64,000 bases of DNA, taken from NCBI GenBank assembly GCA_030248215.1, contig JASANG010001031.1:124001-188000 (forward strand), read 5' to 3'. This stretch comes from Enoplolaimus lenunculus. Lineage: Eukaryota > Nematoda > Enoplea > Enoplida > Thoracostomopsidae. Shown in pieces: positions 35,338-46,440 of the stretch. The notes beneath the pieces are model-generated. The model did not search any database, was not told the origin of the DNA, and saw nothing but the letters and a program-made list of their open reading frames with translations. Each line of letters begins with the position of its first letter. The first letter of the stretch is position 1. Both the position numbers and the translations under genes were made by a program.

Positions 35338-38300
35338 ATGAACTTTTCTATTAAAATTACTCTTTCTGCATTCCTGGCGCTTGTAATACTTTTATGTCGT
35401 GTCGTTCGAGCACCGCCATTTGACATTCAACAAAATGCTGCACCAATGAACGAAGCTCAAGTTGATGCATTTTTTAACCGACAACCAATGAGAAATCAGC
35501 ATGCAGCAAATCGACCAGTGAGAAATGAGCAATCACACAGCGAATCAGAATCGAGTATCAGGCGTCGTGTTGAAAGAAACGCAAACGCACCTTTAGAAGC
35601 CGCGGCTGCCGGTGCTGCTGATTGGACAAATGTCATCAAATGTGTTGTTGATAGTTTTTCAACGATATTTGACGAACAAATTAAAACTGAGTAAGTTGAT
35701 TTTGAACAAATTCCAAACAGAAATTAACCTTTTTGCTTTGCAGAAAGAGTAACGTGGTGCTGTGAGCCACATATCACTGAATAAGGCGTATTATACACTG
35801 CAAAAAATGGTGAGTCAAATTGACACGGTTATCTTTACGCTTTAGCTTAGGAATAGGTGTAGCGTTATCCTTACGCTCAGGCTTAGCTATACCTACACTG
35901 TGAACATCGGTGAGTCAAATTGACTCTCTCCGCAATACACTCTACGGGACTACACAGACTAAGTCAAATTCAACTCCGCCAAAGTCAAACGTGCGACTCA
36001 CTGAGTCGAATTTGACTCTGGTGGAGTCGAATTTGACTCAATTTGTGAATAGTCCCGCAGAGCCTATTTCGGAGAGAGTCAATTTGACTCACAATTTTTT
36101 TCAGTGTACGCCTAAGACAAAAAATAGTCTAAAGCTTAAGCTTACTATATTGCAGAGCCGTAGAAAACCGTTCCGCCCCTGATCATTACAAAGGCCCGAA
36201 AAACAAGCCCGTAACCAGCTGAACCTACTAGGCTGAGCAACAATTTCCGGAGATGCCTTCGGTTGAAATATGGAGCTTACAAGCGGAGCTAAAACATTTC
36301 TTGGAGGAAACAAAATATTTTCCGGCAGGGCTGTGCCTCTCGGTCCCTGTCTAGCAACGGCCTACTAAGCTTAAAGTTGCTTCTGCTAGCATCATTAATA
36401 TAATTTCGACTGTTTTTTGCTTCAGAGACAATTTTTTACAAGAATTAAAGATTTGTTATGAAAATCGTAAAGCGAGGATGATACGAAAAATTCCACGACT
36501 TGCCAAACGAATGCGAAAAAAGACTAAATCCGACGCGTAAGATTCATCTGTTTCCTATGCATAGACGGTACTGGATCAACTGAAGTAACAAACGTTGACC
36601 GTGCAAATACACATTTGCGCGTGTTTAACCAGTAATACACGAATACAAAATCTCCACAAGACGTGAGAGTCCCGTCGCTGTTGAGCATTAAGTTCTCATA
36701 GCTCAGTGGTGATGGTAAACGCTTTCGACCCGTGAGACTTATGTTCGGAACCGGAACCTGGAAATAAGTGTCTACTGAAATTGAGATGTTTATGCACTAA
36801 AGGTTTTCAAAATACCACAATACCAGGGTGCAACCGGAGGTGAAAATGTCACAGCCGGAGCCGGAGGTGAACGAAACTTGCCGGAGCCGGAGATGAGGCG
36901 AAATTAGGTAGTACGATGATGGTTAACTAGTTAATTTTAGCCAATATCTGCAATATGTTGTGAATTTGTTTGGTTTTACGCTAATTTTCTGCGAATTTTC
37001 AGAAATTCGTTCTTGAAAATTGTGACAAAAGTAAAAACGAAACGCGTTCAAACAGATAAATTTTGCAAAAATATGCAAAATTTCTCTACCGAAATTGTCG
37101 GAACCCCGGCGAAAATTTTACCGGAGCCGGAGCCGAAGCCGGAGACCGATTTTCTGCCGGAGCCGGAGCCAGACCTCCGGTTGTACCCTGCACAATACTG
37201 ATATTTATGCAGCAGCCACAATAATTCTAAACTAAAAAAATATCAATTTTTTGCGTATTTTGGAATGAAATTTTGCCTTCCGTCACCTCTCACGTAAATT
37301 ATTATAGCTCCTGCATTAGAAAATACGGCCAATGTAAAGAAAACGGGTGGAACAGTATCATAAGCATATTCTTAAGTCTAAGCTCACGCCTAAGCCTACG
37401 CCAAACAAAAAAATAGTCTGAAGCTTAAAACTTACTCTATTCTAGTCACGCAGAAAAACGTTCAGCCCCTGATCTTTACATGGGCCAAAATACAAACGAA
37501 CGGCTTTTTAACGCCGCAGTTGCCGACGGCAAAAAATTGTCCCAACAAACCACGGACCCCGCTTCACATCCTGGTCCAAATCTTTAGCAACGTTTAATGA
37601 GTTTCATGTCATCAATTTTTTGCCAATCAAAAGTAGTTTGGCGATCGCAGTCGCTCTTTGCTTAGAATTAAGCCCTATTCACACGTGCAAGTTTTTGCAG
37701 CAAAAAAAGTAGCAGGTGAAACTTGCATGTGCAAGTTTGGTCATAAAGCAGCTTTGAAGTTCTTGCAACTGCAAATTATTCACTGGAATTCATGCTATTT
37801 AATTTAATTCGCACCTGTGAACGCAGTTGCAAATCGTTTGAATTTCTTGCACCTGCAGTTTTGATTGGTCAATCGGAATATTCCTTTGAAAATACTCTTG
37901 CAGCTGCAAGTATTTCGTGTAAGTTGCAGCTGCGAGTTCTCGCTACAAAAACTTGCACATGTGAATAGGGCTTTATGAACTTAAGTTGACGAATATAATT
38001 TGGCAGCCAAACTGGGATCGGGCGGAAAATTGGGACGTTTTTTCACTTAAACATCCACAAAAACATTCTCGTGGATCGTTTGAAATAAACCACCAAGCGG
38101 ACAATCCTATCAAACTGGTTTTAGCGTTGTCCATATGCTTCCGGTAAGCATAGATAACAGTGTGTACTTCATTAGGCCCATGTGTAGAACAGGGCTGAAA
38201 AAGTAGTATAAGCATATTTCTACGCCTAAGCCTAAGCCTCAGTCTAAGCAAAAAAGTTAGTCTAAAGCTTAAACTGACGCTATTACAGTCCCGCTGGAAA

Positions 38301-41300
38301 ACGACTCGGGCCTGCTCTATACATGGATCGTTCATTGCATGGTTACACGACAATTCGTTGCCCTACAACTCATCGAGTGACCACTTGTGATCCGAAATCT
38401 CGTCGATTCGAACAGGCGATGCCTATACCAATAGGTATTTAACTGTTCGAATCAATAATTTGTCGCCCGGTTTAGGATTAGGACGATCTAAGTAACCGAT
38501 TGGGTTGGCCGACAAGATATCGGGCCGACAAGATGTCGGGGCGATAACTTGTCGGTGTTGACGAAATGTCGTATGATGAGATGTTGGTCTCAGACTTGTC
38601 AGGCAACGCATTGTTGTCATTTCACATAACATATGCACATAACGGACAACCCTCGTACTGCAATACACATTAATAAATAATTGCAAAAATTGCACTGCAA
38701 TAAATTGCAATTTTTTTGTTGTCACAGTTGCATCAACATGCAATCGCCGACTGCACGCGCTCCGGCAACCACTGTCGCGTCACGTCACGTCCGTCGCAAA
38801 CGTGCAATTAAAACTGCAATTCGTGCAGCGAAACGTAAAGCCAAACTTATTTACCATGAATTGCGCAACGAACGCGAAGAATCAATTGATGAAATGTACA
38901 AAAATACCATTATGGAATTTCAGTACAGTTTCGTTGATGTGTCCGAAAATTGTTTTGGAACGTACGTTGAAACTAAAAACTCGTTCAAGTAGCTTAGAAT
39001 ACGCCCAGGAGCGCTCAGCCCATGAATATAATTTATCTTTAGGGGTGATCTAGTGAACGGGGGCACGTTGCGTTTTAGTGAACCCCGTTTTCGTAGTATT
39101 GAAAAAAATTCGGTATAAAGTCGAAACAATCGGTCGAGTCGGACGGTATCAGTCCAGTGTCCGCATCCAAGTATCGGTTATGTTCCATAGATACCAGCCT
39201 TGTGGACCCTCCTACCATTTTTTCTGGATCCGCTCCTGTTGCGACTTTACCTCGTAGAAAAGTTTAATCCACGCTTGTATATAAGTCATGTCAAATTCCT
39301 GAGTGTCACCCTCAAAAGTTTTTGCTCAGCTCAGTAGGTTGAGTTCTTATCACATAAAACGCGACCTACAAAATCAACTCCAGCAAAGCAACTTGGACCC
39401 ATGTCACTTTAAGGGGCGTCCAGGTTTCTGGCGGACCCATAAAAGAGTAGGTTTGGATTCTAGATTACATATTTTGATTAGGTTTAGACTTAGGATTAGG
39501 CTGAAAAACTCATTGTTGCGCCGCTTAGGCTCAGGCTTAGGCTTAGGAATACGCGTAATCTACTGTTACGCCCCTTAAAGAAACATTGGCCGCAACTGGA
39601 TCTCATTTCACAAAACTCAATGCTACTTTGAAAGCGAGTGCAGCGAGCGAGAAAATATTTTCCAACATTAAATGCTAACCGGGTTAAAAAACCGACGAGT
39701 CCTTCTCATTTGTCCAGATATTTCAGGATGGTAAGTATATAACCTGTTTCCGCATTTGTCCAAACTTGTCGGTTCCGGCGGAATTATTTTTGACATCTGT
39801 TGCGTCGAGCTAAAGTGTGAATCCTGATTAACCCCTTCTCACATTGAGTTGCCTGTAGGCAGCTCAGTGCAGTGTATATACGTTAAATAGTATTTATCGC
39901 ACCGTGTGTAACAATTGCAACACGTATACATAGTACTAAATCACCACAAGACGTGAGACCTCCCTCGGGCTCGAGCGTCAAGCTCCTATAGCTGAGTGGT
40001 GATGGTATACGCCTCCCACTTCAGTCACTGGAGTTCGAATCCTAGCATAAAAGTAGGTCTCATGGGAAATAGAAAATATTCATGTGAGAGAGGGTTAATT
40101 AAACTGATGCTCATTTGCCTTACAGATGCTACAACCCTGACAACACAACAAACGCGTATGCAACTGGTAAAGAAGTGCTGACCAAACTATTTAAACCAAG
40201 CATAAAGCATCTTATGTCCTGTCTCGGGGTAAGTATTGCACGGTTACTCAGAGTCGCAATTATAGGGTGAGAGCAACTATGGGGCACCATAGGGATGGCA
40301 GTGGATCGTAGGACCCCATGGGCCGTGGTGAAATTGGCCGCGTCATGCTGCAGACAACCCTACATAGAGCGAAAATGATACAAATAGCAGACGACAAATT
40401 TGTGCTGGCGTTGAAAATGTTAGCTTCGAATTAAGCTTAAAATTTTTTAGGCAGACTAAATATTTAAAAGTTTTGTCGTTCACCAAAATATTCGGATCCA
40501 CCGATCAATAAATTAAGCTTAAAACTACTGAGTAAGATATGAAAATAAACACAACGGTGGCTGAAATTCATTGTTTATTTTTTGCTGTATACAGGTCCGA
40601 AGCCAGCTCACCTTGCTAGGAAGGCTGATAATTTTCCAGGAGGGGCATTGAAGGGTTTTCAATGAGTGACAAGCAAGGTTGAAATTTCTCTAGCCGGTGC
40701 TAAAAAATTTTCCAGGGGGCTCAGCGCCCCCTGGCTTCCCTTGGCTACGGGCCCGGTTGTATAACAATGATTTTCGTACGGCAGCCAATGTTACTTCAAG
40801 GGGCGTAACAGTAGATTATGCGTATTCCTAAGCCTAAGCCTAAGCCTAAGCGTTGCAAGAATGTGTTCCTAAGCCTCAGCCTAAGTCTAAGCAAAAAATG
40901 AAAATGTAACATACAATCTAAACTTATTCTTTTATAGACCCACCAGAAACCTGGACGCCCCTTAAAGTAACATAGGCCGGTATGGCTATAAGAAGCATCA
41001 TGGGGCCCGTTCAAGACTGATACACGTTGTTGCAACAGAGAAATTAAGTTACCATAAAGGATGTTTGCAGCTGGCCGTGCCGGCTTCCCTTCTCGGCCAT
41101 CCAGTGGCCGGTTCCACCTCTGCCCTTCCACCGCCGAAGTTTTTTTCAACAGCAAAAACAATTCTATGTTATTAGGAACATCGTTGTCCCCAGAAATGTT
41201 TCTGACGTACCACATTCTTCACTGTTTCAACCTGAGTCAAATAAACTTAGGGTCGTATTTCTTTAATATTTGTAGCACCAATAAAATCAGTGCAAACTGT

Positions 41301-41805
41301 TGTTAACCTGGTGAGTTTGTTAGAGACACTGTAAAAATGGTGAGTCAAATTGACTCTCTCCGAAATAGGCTTTTCCTGACTACACAAACTGAATCAAATT
41401 CGACTCCACCAGAGTCAAATTCGACTCACTGGGCGGGGTCTAATTTTGACTCAGATTGTGCAGTCAGGAAAAGCCTATTTCGGAGAGAGTCAATTTGACT
41501 CACCTTTTTTGCAATGTATATTTAAACGTAGCTAAGTAATTTAAACCATATCCAAAAAACGATATTATTTTTAGCGAAAAGTAAAACAAAAACAACGTCA
41601 AGAACTACGAACACTGAACAAAGAATACAAAGCGTCGCTTGCAGACCTGCGACGTGGCAACGATCCCAAAAACGAACATTACAAAGACGTCCTGAACACT
41701 GGAGAACCGCTACCACAACAACAACAACAACAACAACAAACATCTGGATCGGCCACTCATACAACATCCAGCAGTACTGCACAACAAACAACGGGTCAAA
41801 GTTGA
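35338..41805 (+). CDS. Orphan secreted six-cysteine basic protein, 5 exons
   Basis: I do not recognise this protein. Exons: 35338-35690, 36426-36536, 38728-38988, 40126-40228, 41575-41805. Phases 2, 2, 2, 0 all match and the sum is 352 codons plus TGA. Residues 1-25 (MNFSIKITLSAFLALVILLC..) are a clear signal peptide, likely cut after VVRA. The mature part has a Ser/Arg/Asn-rich stretch, an alpha-helical Ala/Trp segment ending FDEQIKTE, and two very basic blocks (RKIPRLAKRMRKKTK, then HVRRKRAIKTAIRAAKRK). A region NPDNTTNAYATGKEVLTKLF has one N-glycosylation sequon. The tail carries eight Gln in a row and a Ser/Thr-rich end. After the signal peptide there are exactly six cysteines, placed at exon edges (one in exon 1, one in 2, two in 3, two in 4), which fits three disulfides. 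A polyA signal AATAAA follows at about 41822. Dibasic clusters could be processing sites; that is inference. The splice model rests on signals and phase only. Confidence 0.68.
35744..35765 (+). CDS. Possible alternative terminal exon of the secreted orphan gene
   Basis: A good acceptor (a pyrimidine-rich run ending in TTTGCTTTGCAG) lies only 53 bp after the first exon's GTAAGT donor. Joining it in the matching phase adds KSNVVL and a stop, giving a 124-residue secreted protein that lacks the basic and cysteine-rich parts. Whether it is used, or whether splicing skips to 36426, cannot be decided from sequence. Confidence 0.35.
35790..36196. mobile_element. TTAGGC MITE interrupted by GAGTCAAATT fold-back sequences
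   Basis: A first fold-back end at about 35793-35828, then a TTAGGC-type stretch, then a complete fold-back at 35894-36109, then the right end of the TTAGGC MITE (CGTTCCGCCCCTGATC). The arrangement TTAGCTA then fold-back is the same as at 21417. First intron of the secreted orphan gene in the long model. Confidence 0.8.
36192..36360. mobile_element. GGGCCCGTAGCCA MITE, degenerate
   Basis: CAAGCCCGTAACCAGCTG start with a partly related interior; it ends about 65 bp before exon 2 of the secreted orphan gene. Confidence 0.5.
36595..36795 (+). repeat. tRNA-like SINE copy
   Basis: Leader CCACAAGACGTGAGAG, then ATAGCTCAGTGGTGATGG and a decayed B box, related to the copies at 33130 and 39831. It lies in the second intron of the secreted orphan gene, just before a CAGGGTG element. 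Confidence 0.5.
36824..37190. mobile_element. CAGGGTG-ended hAT-like MITE
   Basis: CAGGGTGCAACCGGAGG start, matching end, exact 8-bp duplication CACAATAC. Related over most of its length to the copies at 47227 and 56782 in the opposite orientation. Confidence 0.9.
37326..37487. mobile_element. TTAGGC MITE, subfamily 1, short
   Basis: GGCCAATGTAAAGAAAACGG start, CCCCTGATCTTTACATGGGC end; AAAATAC flanks both sides. Second intron of the secreted orphan gene. Confidence 0.88.
37671..37974. mobile_element. Inverted-repeat element (AAGCCCTATTCACA ends)
   Basis: AAGCCCTATTCACACGTGCA start and TGCACATGTGAATAGGGCTT end with about 33-bp arms. Second intron of the secreted orphan gene. Confidence 0.85.
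38175..38330. mobile_element. TTAGGC MITE, subfamily 2, short
   Basis: GGCCCATGTGTAGAACAGGG start, GGGCCTGCTCTATACATGG end. Confidence 0.85.
39399..39592. mobile_element. TTAGGC MITE, subfamily 3
   Basis: CCCATGTCACTTTAAGGGGC start, then GTCCAGGTTTCTGG; ends CTGTTACGCCCCTTAAAG then AAACATTGGCC. Third intron of the secreted orphan gene. Confidence 0.88.
39828..40098 (+). mobile_element. TTAA-flanked inverted-repeat element carrying a tRNA-like cassette
   Basis: TTAA lies on both sides, with terminal inverted repeats CCCCTTCTCACAT and ATGTGAGAGAGGG. Inside, from about 39959 to 40051, is a tRNA-like block (TAGCTGAGTGGTGATGG .. GAGTTCGAATCC). TTAA duplication suggests a piggyBac-type origin. 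It ends 27 bp before the acceptor of exon 4 of the secreted orphan gene. Confidence 0.7.
40602..40757. mobile_element. GGGCCCGTAGCCA MITE
   Basis: GGTCCGAAGCCAGCTCACC start and TTGGCTACGGGCCCGG end; TGTATACA and TGTATAAC flank it, suggesting an 8-bp duplication. Confidence 0.8.
40783..40978. mobile_element. TTAGGC MITE, subfamily 3
   Basis: GCCAATGTTACTTCAAGGGG start, two CCTAAG blocks around GTTGCAAGAATGTG, CCTGGACGCCCCTTAAAG end. Confidence 0.88.
41326..41518. mobile_element. Fold-back GAGTCAAATT MITE
   Basis: ACACTGTAAAAATGGTGAG start and TTTTTTGCAATGTA end. It lies 56 bp before the last exon of the secreted orphan gene. Confidence 0.85.
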
Positions 41806-41821
41806 AAAAAACATTTATTCA

Positions 41822-41827
41822 AATAAA
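41822..41827 (+). terminator. Candidate polyA signal of the secreted orphan gene
   Basis: AATAAA 17 bp after the TGA at 41803-41805. Confidence 0.5.
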
Positions 41828-41877
41828 CTATAGTTTACTTCGCATATCATTTTCAGGGCCAACGTAAACTAATAGGA

Positions 41878-42196
41878 CAGGGAGCGACCGGATATTAATT
41901 TACCGGATACCAGAACCGGATACAGATATTGAATTTTCTACCGGAACCAGATATTAACCAGATTGAATTACATTTAAACTGTTATGAGCTTTTCATTTTC
42001 ACTTCAGCGTTTCACAACGTTAATTTCATGACTTGCTCAGAAATGTAATCGCAGCAAAATTCATAAGACGCGCACATGTAAAAAATAGCTTTATGAAGGT
42101 GACCGCCATCGTAAATATCCAGTATCCGGTAGGTTTAAACCGGATATCGATTTTGTCCAGATAATAAATCGGATCCGGATATCCGGCCGTACCCTG
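41878..42196. mobile_element. CAGGG-ended MITE, degenerate
   Basis: CAGGGAGCGACCGGATAT start and CCGTACCCTG end, CCGGATATCC-rich interior. It lies just past the polyA signal of the secreted orphan gene. Confidence 0.6.
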
Positions 42197-42999
42197 CTAT
42201 AGGGGCTTGCCCCTACTAGCGCATAAAAGCATACACCTAAGTGTAAACCTAAACCTAAAAGCCTAAAAGCTTAAGTTTTCAAATCTCTAAATTCTTCAGT
42301 CAAGCTATACTCTACGCAGGAAGATTATGTTGTTGTCATTCTGGCAGCTACACCCCATTCGAGTTAAAGGTTCGGCCCCGGTATTTCCGAAAAATTTCAC
42401 AACCAAAATTACTGGAACCTCCGTCAAAAATCCTACGGAAACCAGAGGTCCAATTTATGAAGGAGCCGGAGGCACAAATCCAGTTTACACCCCGTATCTT
42501 AACCCTTTCACGCCCAGATACTGTGAACAATTAAAGAAAAAATTTATTCGTAATGAACATATATAAGGACATTGTGAAACTGCATTAAAACTTCTTATAC
42601 GAGCCACTTTGACATCAGAACATAAAATAGTGACCACTGCCAATTGGCACACCTGGGAATCCAATAGATGAACAGAGTGAACAACGTATTACCTCTTATA
42701 AATAAATCCTCTTTTATATGGTTTTGCATCTTATCCATTTCCCTCGAAAACAATATTATTCAATTTCAAAAAGGCAGTTTAGCGGAGCGAACAAGCGACT
42801 CAGAGAAAATTTTGAAAAATCCGGGTGTACAACGTTGTACTAAATGGTTTATGCTCAGCTCTTATAAATGTAAACACCATGCGACCCATCTTAAATATAA
42901 AGGCGTACCCACTAAACCTAAATCGTTATTCTATATAGAAAGCCTAATCGTAAAGTATCCAGGTTGGAAAAATTTGGCTTTCCATTCATTTTAAAGACC

Positions 43000-43127
43000 A
43001 ATATCAATACATTGTGGTCGTGACTGTAGTATAACTGCATTCCTATAGACCTTATTAGTCTAACGCTTAAACTTGCACTGTCATAGTCCAACAAAAAATG
43101 GCTCGCCCTTAAAGTAGCATGGGCCAC
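43000..43127. mobile_element. TTAGGC MITE, subfamily 3 remnant
   Basis: Only the right end (CTCGCCCTTAAAGTAGCATG then GGCC) and a decayed core. Confidence 0.55.
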
Positions 43128-44845
43128 TGATAGCACCCAAAAAATCCATCCCACAGTTTCCCTGTCTCCCAATAGGCAGTCAACGCCTTAACATGAACTC
43201 AGTATTCCATAGTGTTTAGAATTTGTTGAACAGCCTTTTTGGATAATCCACAAGACCTACAGTCGCAGCCTACATGTCTGGTCACAGCCTCATCCGCTGT
43301 AAAATTTCAATGAAACCAAACGAGCTGCGGTGTTGACTTAAAATGCCTCCCACTATAATTATTTTAATTATCCTCCACCAGTTATCGTCTTAAACTTCGT
43401 CGAAAACATTAATTAATCAAAGTTCAAAAGTGTAAAAACACAGCGCAGTTTTTTTTAATTTATACACGTCTCACAAACAATGAACTCGTAACATGTTTTA
43501 CTTTATTATAACCAGCATCTTTTAGTAAAAATGACAAGAGATTTATTGTACAGCGCAAATGAAATTCAAGTACAAAATGTCGTGACATATTTAATATATC
43601 TGTATGTCGCTTTTAAGCGACAATGCATAAAAGGCTCAGGAGACTGTCCAGTATGTAAGACACCCGATCTAAGCTGCCAGGCACTTTTGTATTAAATGAA
43701 CCGATACAGCTACCTTAGCACTTTAGACTTAAAATGAAGCGGTTAAAAACTTCAAAATTCTTAGGCTTCAACTAATCCAACTTAAGAAAAATGTGACCAT
43801 ATCATTTTCAACTGTGCAATGTCCGTTGAAAGATATTTCTTATCTACTAAAGCTTTCCCTATAGGAACGGTGAAAGGTACAAGTTGGAATCAGGAGGTAT
43901 CCACAAAAATTTAATTTGGTGAGAGCCCAACCGTCCCTTTCCACATCTTGATATACCCCTGGTTTGAAACATATTTAAGACTAGTACGCCCATCTACAGA
44001 ACATGTGCCGAACAAAGACGTTGAACTTTATTAAGTTGGGGCAAAGGTTCCATGCATATCTGAATTTATTAATACTGGACGCTGCGTTAAACAATACAAG
44101 AGAAATAAGTTACAAAATATGGCGATTAAATTAAGTTGTTTATCCGTCAATAAAAACTATACCAAAACCATAGATATCAAAACAAGCATAAATAGTACAA
44201 AATTCAACAGATAAGCATAAACGTTCATCAGGCAATCCAGTGAATATATAATCCTATATTAGTAAATCTAAAACCCTATAATTTGCGCAACCATCAACTC
44301 GCATACATAGTAAACATAGATTTTGTGTATTGGTTAAGGATGTTGCGTGTTGCAAGCACTACAAACCTCATTGGCCAGTGCATAGCAACGGTGTTATACT
44401 GCGATTGGCTCGAATTATCAAATGATATCGATAAGTACATAAACATCTAGGCGTCGAATACTCAAACGAGTGGACCACCTATTCTAGTAGGTCAGCCGCA
44501 GCAGCAATCCTATAACTCCGCGCCATCGCTTTCGCACGTCCCTATCGCAAGCCAAAGCTAGTGTTTATTGTTGAATGGAGAAAACTATAAAAAAAGACAT
44601 CTAATTCAAAAACTGGAAATCTAAACAACGATGCCTATAACGCAATGAACGGCTGTAAAAAATAACGAAAACCATAACCGAAAACAAGAAAAACCACAGA
44701 ATCAGTGCGTATTGAGGAGAGTCGTAACACCAAAGGCCTCGTAGCAAGTTTCCCAAGCAAACTGAGTGTTACGCCAACGGAAGGTATGCACCTAAATGTT
44801 TTCATAAAGTTATTTGAAAAAAGACAAAATTTAACGAAATTGTTT

Positions 44846-44851
44846 TTATTA
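44846..44851 (-). terminator. Candidate polyA signal for SERF
   Basis: AATAAA on the minus strand, about 110 bp past the SERF stop. Confidence 0.4.
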
Positions 44852-44961
44852 AGCGCTGTCAACTAATCAACTCTAACAATACCGAACTCCCCACCCGTCT
44901 AGCGTAACACTAAGAAAGGATGCGCGGTAAGACCTCAAAAAAGGACCGCTAATATATTCGA

Positions 44962-45689
44962 TCAGTTATTGCTACTTCCAGCGCCAGCCTCTGATTTATC
45001 ACCTGCTGCTTTTTGTTGCTTTAACCGCATCATTTCTGCATCTCTGAAATAAGAGTCAAGTAATTTTATATAATGATTAAACCACCTACGTAAACAAACC
45101 TTTGACCAGTTGCCTGCTAACATTATCTAGTATCGATATAGGCTTTAACACAAACATATGTAACCAAAAAGTAAAACTTAACCACGTTCATCGTTAATTT
45201 AATTTTGTTTGCTATATTTTGTTATAATTTTGTTCCTACAAGGGTTTTGGTATTAACTGTGAGGAGCTAGCTGTTTTAAACTAACCGATGTCGTCTCGCC
45301 TCAAGTCCAGCGCCTTTGTTGCCATCTTTTTGATTTGCCGTTTGGCTTTTTTTCTGATCAGCTTGTTTCTTTGCATTTTTCGCTCTCGCTAATTCACGCT
45401 GATTTCCACCTAAATATAAACGGCACACAACTAACATCTTTTTCATGGAGAGTTTGAGTTAAAGTGCGTGTTCGTGCTTTTTCGCATAATCTGCAACACT
45501 AAGAGAAATATTATGTTTAACAAATTCCTCATAATCCAAAGCAGTAATAATCAAAATAATATTTCTTTTACGCTGCTGAGAAAACAAGTCAGTATTATAT
45601 CATGAGATGTGACTGGAATTGTTTATATCACATAGTGCCGAGCTTTATAAACCAACTTCGAATTTCGCCATACAATACGTACGAGTCAT
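44962..45689 (-). CDS. SERF2: SERF (4F5 family) small acidic/basic amyloid-modifying protein, 3 exons
   Basis: Exons 45689-45683, 45409-45286, 45043-44962 join in phase to 70 codons plus TGA. The seven-base first exon encodes MTR up to its first base; the second exon continues GNQRELARAKNAKKQ, the hallmark start of SERF1/SERF2 proteins. The third gives RDAEMMRLKQQKAAGDK and a Ser/Gly/Asn tail. SERF proteins are 55-70 residue, highly charged, largely disordered factors known to speed amyloid nucleation and to bind RNA in the nucleolus. The extreme first intron position (after ATGACTC) is the reason a plain ORF search misses this gene. A reversed AATAAA sits at about 44846-44851. It faces the orphan secreted gene tail to tail. 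SERF1 versus SERF2 cannot be told apart here. Confidence 0.9.
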
Positions 45690-46277
45690 GATTGCAACGC
45701 CAATCGGTCTAAGGTTTGATTGTTTGACAGAAAGACTAGTAAGTGCTATTGTTAATATATACAAAGAAACACTATAACCAAAGCGTCAAGTATTCCAGTT
45801 TGAACTATATTATCTGCGCTACATTTAATTGTGCAAGGAGAAAACCTGGAATTACTGATCATAGGCAGCTATAAACCATCTTTTATATCTTTTCTTTTGT
45901 TTCGACACAATAATTCAGTGTACTAGCTACGTAAATATATTTAATAAAGTTTATCACGATAGTCTTAATTTTGGATTGTGCTCAACGCGTATTGCAAAAC
46001 TAAACTCCTCAACCGATTAACGGGGTGTAGACGAATAGTAAAAGTAACAGAAACGGAAACGGATACTGATCAAAATATGCGAAAACTTGGCCAAAAACGG
46101 ATATTAAATGTTCAAATTTATTTTACTTTTATGCTAACACAATTGAGACTTTCAAATATTTGCCGGGTTTTCTAATGTTTCAAAGAATACAGCAGATGCT
46201 CCTCATTCGTTGTAATAATTTGGATGAAGTTCGCTGCTTGGTTTAACTTGGATTTTGAGCATAAAATTAACGGAATT

Positions 46278-46440
46278 TCCCGCAAATGTTACTTTTGGAT
46301 TAAAAGCGTATTCCGAACCCTAAACCTTAGCCCAAGCGTTGAAAAAAGTGTAAACCTAAACCTAAACCCAAGCCTAAACGTAAGCAAAAAACGTGGTCCA
46401 AACCTAAAAATCTTTTGCAGCGACACAAAAACCGATACTA
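46278..46440. mobile_element. TTAGGC MITE, subfamily 3, degenerate
   Basis: CAAATGTTACTTTTGG, GCGTATTCCGAACCCTAAAC and several CCTAAAC units; the ends are poor. Confidence 0.5.

Larger units (their letters stand above)
42200..44955. other. Intergenic stretch between two convergent genes
   Basis: Contains a possible CAGGGTG-family remnant (42350-42500, TTTACACCCCG), one TTAGGC MITE remnant (43000) and otherwise AT-rich sequence without a recognisable exon. Confidence 0.4.
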
